A DNA stretch of 64,000 nt, taken from Madurella fahalii (Eukaryota > Ascomycota > Sordariomycetes > Sordariales). This document shows positions 54,498 through 64,000 of the stretch, piece by piece. A model generated the notes under the pieces. It did no database searches and was not told where the DNA came from. It saw only the letters and a program-made list of their open reading frames with translations. Where the stretch lies: the NCBI GenBank assembly GCA_029876055.1, contig CM056879.1:1860001-1924000 (forward strand). The letters are read 5' to 3'. Numbering within the stretch: the first letter of the stretch is position 1; each line of letters starts with the position of its first letter. The position numbers were made by a program, and so were the translations under genes.

Positions 54498-55366
54498 ATG
54501 GTTATCGCCGTCCCCACTGCCAGTCTAGAGGGTAAGGTCGCCCTGGTAACCGGCGCAGGCCGCGGCATCGGCAGAGGCGTCGCCCTCGAGCTTGCCCGCC
54601 GTGGCGCATCCGTGGTGGTCAACTATGTCTCGTCGGTGGGCCCCGCGCAGGAGGTGGTCAAGGAGATCGAGTCGTACAACAACGGGGCCCGGGCCATCGC
54701 CATCCAGGCCGACGTCTCCAAGGTGCCCGAGATCAACCGGCTCTTCGCCGAGGCCAAGCAGGCGTTTGGCCGCCTCGACATTGTCATGTCCAACAGCGGC
54801 ACCGAGTCGTGGGACAAGACGGAGGAGGTGACCGAGGAGAAGTACGACCACGTCTTCAACCTGAACGCCCGCGCCCAGTTCTTCGTCGGCCAGGCCGCCT
54901 TCAAGAACCTGGAGCACGGCGGCCGGCTGATCCTCATGACGAGCATCGCCGCCGGCCTGATGGGCGTCAAGGACCACGCGCTGTACAACAGCAGCAAGAT
55001 GGCCGTCATCGGCATGGTCAAGGCCTTCGCTACTGACTTTGGCGTCAAGGGGATCACGGTGAACGGCGTGGCACCCGGCGGGATCAAGAGCGACATGTTC
55101 ACCCAGAACGCGTGGCACTACATCCCTGGAGGCTCCCCTGACTGGCCTGCGGAGAAGATTGAGAAGCTCATGGCCGAGCACTGCCCACTCGGGCGGTGTG
55201 CGGTACCAGAAGATGTCGCGCGTGTCGTGGCCTTCTTGGCGAGCGAGGATGGCGGTTGGGTTAACGGTAGGTTTCCTTTTGCTACCCTAGCTAAGCGAAT
55301 CAAGTCATTGATGCTAACGGTTTGGAAGGCCAAGTTATCACTATCTCTGGCGGCTCTTCGCAGTAG
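54498..55366 (+). CDS. Short-chain dehydrogenase, naphthol/versicolorin-reductase-like
   Basis: Two exons: 54498-55266 and 55329-55366, 62-nt intron (GTAGGT...GCTAAC...GGAAG, phase 1), 268 residues. NADPH site TGAGRGIG near residue 18; catalytic Ser149, Tyr163 and Lys167 (YNSSK). The loop VNGVAPGGIKSDMF and the terminal LASEDGGWVNGQVITISGG follow the fungal tetra/trihydroxynaphthalene and versicolorin reductase group. It ends in GGSSQ rather than the GGACM/GGA type ends of melanin enzymes, so a melanin role is not certain. Reading on past 55266 gives an unlikely 308-residue product. It stands alone, without a polyketide synthase nearby. Confidence 0.85.
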
Positions 55367-56245
55367 TTCTGCGGTGGCGTTCATGGCATTCTTGCTTGAT
55401 GACGGCGGTGGCTCTCTGGATTGAAGGGAGAATCGGAAATGAACATACACCAAGCGGTGATAAGCACACCCTGTTGAAAGCGAAGGGTGCTTGGGCACGA
55501 TGCTGTCATGGTACTTGTAAAGAAAAGAGCTTAGGGAACATGCATTTTCGACCCGGCCAGGACTGCGTGACTCGTGTTTCTTGGGTTTTTATCTTGTCGG
55601 TTGTATTGCTTTTCGACGATGGATACTTGCCGCAGAATTCAACATGTTGATCAAAATCATCGAGAAAAGGTTTGGCAGCGACCCTTTTCGGCGCCTGTCA
55701 AGGGAGGCTGCAGATTATTAGAATAACGGCGGTAAACCACTGCTATAAATAGAACATAGGATTTGAGGTTCTGGGTAACAAACAACCGGTTGAAAAGTGA
55801 ATTGCATATTGTTGAAGATCTGATATGAACTCAAAATGGGAAGGTTTGGGTTGCCACTGCAGTTTTGAATCAGCGGCATTCATATGTTGAGAAACAGGCG
55901 TTACACCATAGTGTAGGCCCGTCGGTTTTGACAGCAAGTTTTATCCGCTCACCTCCGTTTCAACCCTATGGCTTGGGATAAAATGTTCATTGGTACCGTT
56001 TTGATAGACAACTGAACACAGGCGCACGTATATCCAAAGGGGGCATCTTCATAGGAAAACATCATTACTCTTATTGACTATTAATTACTCATTACCAGAA
56101 CAAGCTAGCTACCTAAGAGGCAAACAATCTAGATTTTCAGTCTCCCGGGGCAATCCAGCCCAGCCCAACACCATTCTCAGCTTCCCCCAAAATTAAAATT
56201 AAATCCAAGTCGTCCCCAACTAAATCCTTCTTCTCTCGGCCCTCC
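55367..56245. other. Convergent intergenic, AT-richer
   Basis: 3' regions of the SDR and of the proline-rich gene. No gene seen. Confidence 0.45.
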
Positions 56246-57892
56246 TTACGACCGCCCATTCTTCCTCCGCACAGTATTCATCCTCTCCAGCAGCCCCAAG
56301 TCCCACCAACCCTCAATCATGCCCCACACCGTCCGCCGCTTCGGCTTAGCCGCCGGACTCAGACCCGGCATATGAGTAGTAGCGGGAGTAGTGGTAGTAG
56401 CAGCCGTATCGGGCCCGGCCACGCTCACCATCTCCACCACCGCGGTCTTGCCCTCCGCCAGGTAATAGTGTCCCGCGCCGCCCAGCCGCAGCGGCGGCGG
56501 CGGTGGCGGCGGCGGGGGGTGCACCACGATCGGCGGCGGCGGCGCCTTCCGCCTAGGCACCTTGCGCGCCACGATGCCCAGCCCGCGGAGGAATTCGGTG
56601 GGCGACCTTAGCGGCGAGCGCGGGATCAACCCGGGGACGCGCTTGTGTTCGTCGGGGATCACGTCGCCGTCGTTGTCGTTGTTGTTATCACCGCCCGCGC
56701 TCGTTGGCGGGGGGTAGATGGATGTCGGGGAGTCGTCTCCGTTGATGGGAGGGGGAGGAGGAGGAGGAGGGGGTGGGAGAAGGAAATTCATGGCTGATGA
56801 AGGAGGGCCGGGAGGGGGCGGCGGCCGCGGAGGTGGGGCGCGGGACAAGAGGGGCGAGATGCCGTCCGCCTCCTGCTCATCAGTCGGCGTGGCAGGGATG
56901 GTTAGCATCGTTGCCCTCGCTGCCGCCACGCGGAGGTGGAGAGGCGGCGGAGGGGGCCTGAGCCCGCCGCCGCGCGGCTGGGGCGGGCTGCTGCCGGCGT
57001 CGTCGGAGGACGTGTCCGAGTCGCAACTGAAGCGGGGCGGCGAGATGGTAGCAAGGGGGTTTGGCGGGCTGTTATTGCCGACACGGGGTCGGCGAGCCCC
57101 TCGATCACGGATGGGCGCCAGCGGGGGAGGCGGGAAGCGCGGGGCGTCGGCGATGGCCTTGGTTCCAAGGGACGCGTTCAAGTCCGGGCCCCGAGGTTGC
57201 TTCTGCGGCTTGGCCTTGGTGTTGCCCCCGTAAGCGCCCGCGCGCCCCTAGCCTTCGATGTCCTTGACGCCGGCGGCGTCCCGGCGGAGGCGGTGCCACA
57301 AGCTGATACAGCCGAGCGCGGAGAAGGCGAAGAGCACGCACAGGGCAATGGACAGACCCCAGACGGCCTTGATCTCGTAGCAGATTGGCTGGTCGAGCGT
57401 GACAAAGGTGAAATAGTCGAGGGTCTTGGTGATGGCGGATGTCCGGAGAGAGTAGGGGCTAGGCGAGAAAAGAGTGTGGACTTCGGCCGCTGGTGCGGTG
57501 GGGAGCGCGGCGCAGTTCAGCTTTGATAAGGGCTTGCCGACCAAAGAGGCCACAACAATGGAGGCTATCAAGAGAAGGCCATCAAGGCCGCCGGTTATGA
57601 GAAAAGACAACATGTTGTCGTAGTAGAGAATGTAGGTGATGACAACATAGATCACAGCCGTGATTGCCTAGGGAATTGGGTTAGGGCCTGCTTCCCTGCG
57701 GCTGCGTCTGGGGGAACGTACCACTGTAAGAGTGCCGATTAGCTCTGACGGCGGATTGTGCCCGGCGTTGGCTATCTCGTTGATGAAGTTGGCGCAGAGG
57801 CCAATGCACGCAATCAGTGACACGAACTGGCATGCCCGCATGACGCTGAAGGTGACGCCCAGGGCGCCGAGCTGCGGTGCCTGGAACCGCAT
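56246..57892 (-). CDS. Four-TM (MARVEL-like) protein with proline-rich tail, frame cut by one UAG
   Basis: ATG 57892 (A at -3). Exon 1 57892-57722 and exon 2 from 57667; 54-nt intron (GTACGT...CCTAACCCAATTCCCTAG, phase 0). Four membrane spans: CQFVSLIACIGLCANFI, VAITAVIYVVITYILYY, LDGLLLIASIVVASLVG and WGLSIALCVLFAFSALG. At residue 197 a TAG (57250-57248) follows VKDIEG. The frame then stays open for 333 more codons to 56246: a Pro-rich region with several runs of 8-10 prolines, a basic KVPRRKAPPPP segment and an ordered-looking end (TVWGMIEGWWDLGLLERMNTVRRKN). The tail frame lacks an ATG for over 80 codons, which argues that it belongs to the membrane part. Alternatives are a truncated 196-residue protein, a separate tail gene starting at an inner ATG, or a mutated allele. 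Confidence 0.65.
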
Positions 57893-59577
57893 CTTCAAAG
57901 GCTCGCTCGACTCAAAGTTGGTGTCAAGCTTTAGCGAGGGTCGCTGCTTGCTCGCTGTGCGCAAAGGGAACTTTGGTTTCGGGAGCGGAACCGTCGGGGG
58001 AGGCGGGAAGGATGTGTTGACGGGAATGGTGGGCAACCGGTAAAGGGGATCCTTGGGAAATGGTATGGGTTGCTTCACACTGGACAGCGTGAAGACTTGA
58101 GATGGAGACCTGGGACAGATCAACTGCCCGGAGAGACCAAAACTAGGAAGTTGCCGGTAGCTAGCGAGAAACCAGGCGGATGAGGGTGCCAAGGATACCG
58201 TGGACAAGGAAAAGAAATCCCGGAGAGAGATCCGAAAAGGAAAAGGAAAAGGAAAAGACGTAAGAGAGGAAAAAAGGAAAAAGGAAAAAAAGGAAAAGAA
58301 GACCAAGGAAAAGACCAAGGAAACGATATGTCAGTCGAGTTGTTCTGCTGAGAGAAACATCTCAAGCGAAAGGTATGGCCATGGGCATGTTGCATCTTTA
58401 TGTGTTTACCGGAAGACGGTCTCGATCTCGATCCGGATCACTGCGTCAACGATTCGGGCCATCTCAAAACTTAGCAATCTCAAACAAGCGCGTCTGTTAG
58501 CGCCCAAGCTTTTCATTCGCCCAATGCACCCGACCCAAGCAATTGCATGAGGCTATCTTGCCTTCCCGCTTCTATTTTCCGCCGCGACGATCGCCAGAGT
58601 CAGTACGCGCTGGCCCAGCCAATCGGAGGGGATTCATTTCACCGCGGGAAGAATTGCGGGGCCCACTGCCCTGGCGTCGTGTTCGATTCCATTGTCCAAC
58701 CAGACGTCTCGAATCGATCCCGATCGTTTTGTTTGTCGCGGCTGTCGTGGGGTTGCAGCCGATGCGCTCTTGATTGGTCTAGAGAGAAAGCTGTTGCGAC
58801 CAGGACCCCGGCGCGGTGGAATTGCACGGATCGACAGATCTCGCGACTTCATGTTCCGCATCTTGCTGGCCAGTAGGTCGGTCCATGGGCCGACATCCCG
58901 CGGGCTGCGAATGAGGCCGCCGTCAATGTCGCGATCCGACCCAAAACAACCATGTTCCAGCGGGCTTGACGCATTACGACGTGTTTCATCCATCAGACAG
59001 AGACGATGATTCGAGGTTCTGACATGTCTTTTCTAGCCAGGGTGGTGGTTTGGGGTTCTCTTACGGAGGCTTCCAGTGACAGGCATTTGCAAGTCCGTGT
59101 TTAAGACGTTGCATACGCAAGGCGTGTAATAAATGCCCTTGAAGGAACAAGAAACAGACAAATATCTTCCCTTCGTGTTTTTGCAGTGCACTCACGGAAT
59201 ACTACACTAGAGCCCTGAACCGAGGCTCGGATCCCTGCTGCCCGGATAAAATAGAGTAGGCGAGATCCGTGGCACAGTTGGGTACACCCGACTGAGATTG
59301 GATTGCATGCTCGGATCGGGAGACTCGAGAAGCGGCGTTAACGTATCAAGTCGTTATCAAACTCCCAACGGAATGCCAGAACCATTGTAGCTCACAGCGG
59401 CGCATCACGTCACGTTCTTCTACTTTTCGCACGAGACAAATGATATTGCTAGGCTGCGGGAAATCCGAGACTTCTAGTCCTTGCAGTAATGATCATAAGA
59501 CAGGAAGTTCATCCAATCAGACGTCCGTCGTCGAACGGAACGTGTATTAGCACAAAGTCCATTTTGTTGCTGACAAC
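57893..59577. other. Intergenic, 1.7 kb
   Basis: Promoter of the four-TM gene, with a polypurine tract at about 58205-58325 (A/G-rich with repeated GGAAAA), i.e. a CT-rich stretch in the gene's own sense. The right part is tyrosinase 3' sequence. No gene seen. Confidence 0.5.
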
Positions 59578-61035
59578 CTAAAGATACACGTAGCAGAGGT
59601 GCGTTCCGTCAACCGTGTTCATCAGGTCCTTAATCTTGACCGGTCCACGCAAGGGAGACAGGTCGACGTTGTCCTCGACCGTCGTATTCGGGCTCGGCGG
59701 AAAATCCATGATTGTGTTGGTGCCAAACACACCCTGCAGGAAGTCACGAGTCAATTAGTCCCCGAGATTCACGGGTACAGCACAACTTGGATTGGGGTTG
59801 ATGTACCTGTCGATTTTCAAAATCCAGCATTTGCCAGATCCAGTAGACACGGTCGATCTGCGCGTGGTGCAGGTAAAACGCCGGGTCGCCAGGAGAGATG
59901 AATGGGTCCGAACCAGGATCGCCAGCAATGGTGAAGTGGCCGCCGCCGTGAACGCCCAGCGACGCAGTAGTGTACCGGGGGTCACCCTCCTGGATAAGAG
60001 AAATCGAGTTAGGGAAGAACAAAAGGAACCGCTAGCCAGAGGGGGCAAGGCTTACCATGGTAGTCCGGAAAAGTTCGATCGTCGGCGATTGCAGAATCAG
60101 TTCGGTCGTGTTTCGGAAGGTAGTGAACCTCTTGGCAGGATCCGGGTTCAGATCGCGCTTCAGGCAGCGCGGGTTGTCGGCCGTTGGGTTCGGCTGCGTG
60201 ATGGGGCCGAGACGAACGGTGAAGTTGGCAAAGGGACCCTCGTAGACGCAGCCGCCTCCGGTGCCCGGCGCTAGGACGATAGGTTCCGTCGCACCAATTA
60301 GTAGGATCTCTTGTCCTGGGTGTGGAACAAATTCGCCATCACCGCCTAGCGACGTGTCGGACCCGTCGAAGACCGGAGAGTCGCGGGGCGAGTTGACGTC
60401 GTGGCCCCACTCCCAGTAAGGGAGAGCGCCTGCACATGGTTAGCACAGGAGTTGTATCGAGAGGGACGGGAAAGAGCCTACCGTTGTAGCCACAGGCTTG
60501 CAGCCTCTTCTCGTAGGTATCGACAAAGTAGCGGTGCCAAATGAGAAAGTTACCCTGGGAGGGAGGGGTTAGACGATAAATATCATATGAATGGCGCTGG
60601 CTGCCAGGGGGAACGTACCGTGTAGTGAATGAAAGGCGTCTGGGCCATGTGAACAAAGACAAAGTCGTCAAACAGCGTATGGGCACCGGCCGCTTGGCCC
60701 GGTTCTAGAATGCTGGGGCTGCTTGCGAGGCACTTGACTGCCGCAATGTAATTCCGACGCTGGGCTTTGGAGAGAGTTCTCCTTGGGTGCGGGTTAGTAA
60801 CCTAGTTATCTGGTGGATCTGTGAGGCCAATCTAGACGCACCATTCGCGGCGGACCTTGACATTGCCCGGATTACACGACCCGCGGAACTTTGTCGCAGA
60901 GTTCAGCAATGCAATGCCATTGAGGCCAGCAAGTGCCAATCCAGAATCGATGGCAAACTGCTCAAATTGGGGAATATTGAAGGCGTGCACTCCCAATGCC
61001 ACCGCCAGAGAGATGGACAGGGAAAAGAGTTTCAT
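59578..61035 (-). CDS. Secreted short tyrosinase / catechol oxidase-like copper enzyme
   Basis: Six exons: 61035-60842, 60781-60619, 60554-60482, 60429-60056, 59989-59807 and 59733-59578; introns of 52-73 nt with GT...AG ends and matching phases; 380 residues. Signal peptide MKLFSLSISLAVALGVHA. Type-3 copper site: CuA His109, His117 and His126 (FVHMAQTPFIH, FLIWHRYF); CuB His282, His286 and the HH pair at 309-310 (GVHGGGHF, DPAFYLHHAQIDR). LPYWEWG and WIWQ are typical tyrosinase segments. There is no long C-terminal processing domain, so it belongs to the short secreted polyphenol oxidases known from thermophilic and other Sordariales. It oxidises phenols to quinones. Stop TAG follows CYVYL. 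Confidence 0.92.
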
Positions 61036-64000
61036 TGTTCGTCAAACCCGGATTGGCCTTGAAACTTGCCATATCCCAACGATCCGGGCCGGGTTCCAGC
61101 AGCGTCTTATAGCCATCGTACAGCAGAGTGACATGACTAGACATCAAAGATCGCGCCCTAAAACCTCCTTAGTCTCAACACACGCCCCGGGGTCTTGACG
61201 GAATTCGTCGCGGTACATGGCAATGGAAAGATTCTACAACCGAGGGAAGAATTCGCTGCAAGGAGCTCGCAAGCCGCTGTAACCCTGCCCGTGCACACGG
61301 AGCGAGGAGGATGGGTGGACCATAGCGGTTGAAAGTAAGGATGAAGTAGTGCCTTTAACCCCCGACAGTACGTGTACCTTAGTGTAAACCGACGAATGCT
61401 GCGTTAACATATAACAACTGTAACGATGATGTCCTTTTCTTTTTCTTTTTCCTTTTCCCTCCTCTCTTATTCCTCTCCTTCCTTCTTTTCTTTATTCTCT
61501 TTCTTTGCCCTAAAGCTGGTGACAGGCCAGGGAACTCGGGACTAGCGTGTTCTGGGTCCTCGCTTATTAGGTGCATTGTGGTTGACGAGGGGGCCAACAG
61601 AGGGCCATGTGGGATCTTTGGCTGAACGAATGATTGCTGGTAGTGACCTTGGCGACATGCGGGTAATAGATACTAGCGTGGGTACGCTGCATATTGTCGG
61701 GCCTAACGTTACACAAGGGTCTAGCGGGGAAAAAAAGTTCTTTGCCTCGGGGAGGGCCGGCTCGCTCTACCGCGTTGCCGCCCGGCCACTTGTACCCTTC
61801 AATAAAAATTCCGCTAAAACTAGTGCCGTGGTGGAAATGTGGCTGCTTACGTCGTCCGATAGGCAGCTGAGTGATTGGAATCTTTGAGCCAGAGGGGTAG
61901 GGAACTCATGTAATGTATGTACAGTACATACCTGGTTACAGGAGCTACCTCCCTTTAGCGTCACTGGGTTTCACGGCCTTGGGGATGGATTGGCCACCAC
62001 CACCCGCAGTCGGGGCCGTGGCTGAACGCCTTCCCGACGTTTCCGTACCCCTCCCATTCTCTCGGGACGCAAAATGAAACTACTAGTAATTAAGCAGCTC
62101 CCCATGGCGGCCATTTTCTAGTTGTTTCGTGCTTCTTCGCTCCCACAAACTCGTAGTGCATAGGGTATCAACGGTTGCGGGAACGATAAACCGGGAGAAT
62201 TACGCGAGAGCGGCTAATTGCCCAACAGTCACCGTTTCGGAGCCACGTACCCGGTTGACGTCGGTCTCGTATCCCCCAAGTGTTACTCTCTGGCACGGGC
62301 GCTCCACGTCGCTGGGAACAGCTTGGCGCATCCAGCTACTTCTGTCGCCTTGGTTGGTTGCTTGATATCCTTCTCATGCAGTCGCGCAGCCAGATTCCGT
62401 CCCAGGCCGTTCCCGTGCCTGACCAAGAGGGCCCAAGGCAGCCTCAACCATGGTTCGGGCCCGTGGGCTGATGGCCTTTGACCACCGATGCAACCCCGAC
62501 AGAGATCGCAAGTACCTTGCAGAAAGCCTCCTACCACGTTCGTCCAGGAATTGATCGTTACTCTACGCTGAAATCGATAGTCGATTTCGCATGCACCTAA
62601 TACCGTGGCTTGCACAACTCGCGGGCCGTCTCGTGAACCTGGTCTGCCTAAGACACGGCTGGAATATGAAATGGCGCCTGGCTCTGCTTGCCGATAATTT
62701 ATGGTTACAAGACATCCTGCCCCTGCCAGTTCACTGCCTGGAACGCCTCGCACACAATCGACAATGGATCTGTTGTGCAACCCTGATCCATCAACGATTG
62801 ACTTAACAACTACTTGTTTCCTTAGGTTATGCATGTACTTATGGTAATAAGTACCGCACATACTTGTGGGACCCCCCCTAGATACTCTATCTATGGGTGA
62901 TGATGGATTATGGACTATTACACAGCGTCTTTCTTGTCGTCTAGGCTGCCAGCTTTTCGGCTGAGCTACCCCAAACTTCGTCTTCGCTCTTCCTATTCCA
63001 TGCGCCACCTCGTCGCAATTATTCACCCTCGATTCCATTATAACCCGCCGTCTTTCTGCATACCCGCCATTTCCGTCCACAAGCCAGTCCAAGGTGTTTC
63101 TGATTCTGGGCGAACCCCGCAACTGGACACCAAAGCCGTGGTCGTCACCCTAAGTGGCACTAACCTCTGCTAGTCCGGGCGTGGGGTGCCTTCGGTGTTT
63201 GTGAGGCGTGCTATCTTGGCTGTCAGCCTCAGGAGTTATTGATTACCGGGCTCTGACGTGTTTGGTTAGGTATGCTTCTCATGTCCCGAGGGTTCGAGTC
63301 AACCACCACAAGCTGAGGTGAGCCCGTGACTCTATGGCGATTCCCATGGGACCGGACGCGCCATCGGCCGTTTATTCGATGATATTGGACCGCCGGTAAG
63401 CGCTAGCTATTTCCTTTTCCGTATGAGTTACGTGACGGCACGCACGGATTACTAGAACTTGAAGACAATGGTAGGTCCCTTATGCATAGCATCCAGGCAG
63501 GCAAGCTCTGCCTTGCGTTCACCCCACCCCCCAACTCTCCCGTGTTTGATTGTTCGAACTACACTAATTATCGATTAGGGGTTTACATTGAGACCTAATC
63601 AATACGACGAGATACCGGCAAAGCTAATGCCTGCAGCGCGCACATGTACATCGCTGGGGGGAGAGAGGGCTGGGGTTGGAGTCGGCGAACAGGGAGAAAT
63701 CACATACGAGGCTAGGCGAAGCGGAGGTCAGGTGAATTGGAAGACAGCCATTGCGCTGGGTGGCCCAAAGGAGACAGTATTTGTAATGCCAAGGGATGAA
63801 GTATGCTCTGGATGGAGACGTGTGTCTGCGCCCGGGTAGCGAGGAAGGCCGTCGCCTCTATCCCAGCTCTATCATCCCGTCAGTCTCAACAACGCGGCCA
63901 CGCTGACATCACCTTGGTCAAGATGACGCGTGCCCCGCCCCGGCACCTATCCCCCTGCCTTATGCCATCAGGCTGTAGACGGTCTCAACTGCTAATCTAT
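61036..64000. other. Gene-poor right end, 3 kb
   Basis: Upstream region of the tyrosinase gene, a polypyrimidine tract (about 61431-61506), a GTACAGTAC palindrome at 61919-61927 and a tRNA-like relic near 63261. The 279-codon minus frame at 62283-63122 lacks any domain. The 63588-63839 frame is also unsupported. Confidence 0.45.
63261..63310 (+). other. tRNA-like relic (A and B boxes)
   Basis: TGGTTAGGTATGC (A-box-like) and GGTTCGAGTC (B-box-like, 63291-63300) about 30 nt apart, as in tRNA genes, but the T stem and acceptor do not pair. Probably a tRNA fragment or tRNA-derived sequence. Confidence 0.25.

Noticed and set aside
57248..57320. Intron ending at GGCTAG that would remove the UAG of the four-TM gene
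   Set aside because: A GTATCA donor could give about 60 nt, but it lacks a branch motif, would delete the stop-transfer region after TM4 and joins to the wrong frame.
62283..63122. 279-codon minus-strand ORF
   Set aside because: No domain, mixed composition, not conserved-looking, and it overlaps plus-strand ORFs in gene-poor DNA. Could be revisited with RNA data.

Overview
The window is nuclear DNA of a filamentous ascomycete, most likely Sordariales and probably a Chaetomiaceae-type species. The evidence is GC-rich, densely spaced genes with short GT...AG introns (about 50-90 nt, CTAAC/CTGAC branch sites), a NUP37 that matches my memory of the Chaetomium thermophilum protein in sequence and length, and typical fungal families (CFEM, WSC, tyrosinase, NRPS-like A-T-TE, Swi5/Ace2-type zinc-finger factor). 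No virus, plasmid, CRISPR array or intact transposon was seen. Species placement is inference.

Layout, left to right. A small GPI-type CFEM protein (+) and a three-finger CCCH protein (+) face the very large POL2 gene (-, DNA polymerase epsilon catalytic subunit, three exons), which shares a divergent promoter with COX20 (+). A conserved nuclear basic protein (-) follows. Then come a tRNA-like relic, a small TATA-driven ORF, and a large unnamed gene (+) whose frame is cut by one UAG before a HicA/YcfA-like C-terminal domain. A degenerate tandem repeat of about 115 bp lies upstream of an intronless A-T-TE NRPS-like synthetase. Next are an NAD-binding protein, tRNA-Gly(GCC), a two-TM zinc-ribbon protein, and a microbial-RNase (T1/U2-type) gene without a signal peptide.

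NUP37 (+), a mitochondrial LEA-like protein (-), an enoyl-CoA hydratase of the AUH type (-), a WSC cell-wall sensor (-), a MYND-finger giant (-) and a Swi5/Ace2-like transcription factor (-) fill 30.8-50.2 kb. The region 50.2-54.5 kb has no clean gene but holds what look like remnants or unresolved exons. A THN/versicolorin-reductase-like SDR (+), a four-TM protein with a proline-rich tail also cut by a single UAG (-), and a six-exon secreted tyrosinase (-) follow. The last 3 kb appear non-genic.

The genes do not form an obvious biosynthetic cluster: housekeeping genes (replication, COX assembly, nuclear pore, leucine catabolism) are mixed with secretory and accessory genes. The most unusual point is that two separate genes have long open frames interrupted by exactly one in-frame UAG. 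In one of them the stop sits in a perfect 5-bp hairpin loop, the context favoured by the sexual-stage A-to-I mRNA editing known from Sordariomycetes, which would turn UAG into UGG. Transcript data would be needed to show this. Splice sites were placed by eye from consensus sites, reading phase and family knowledge.
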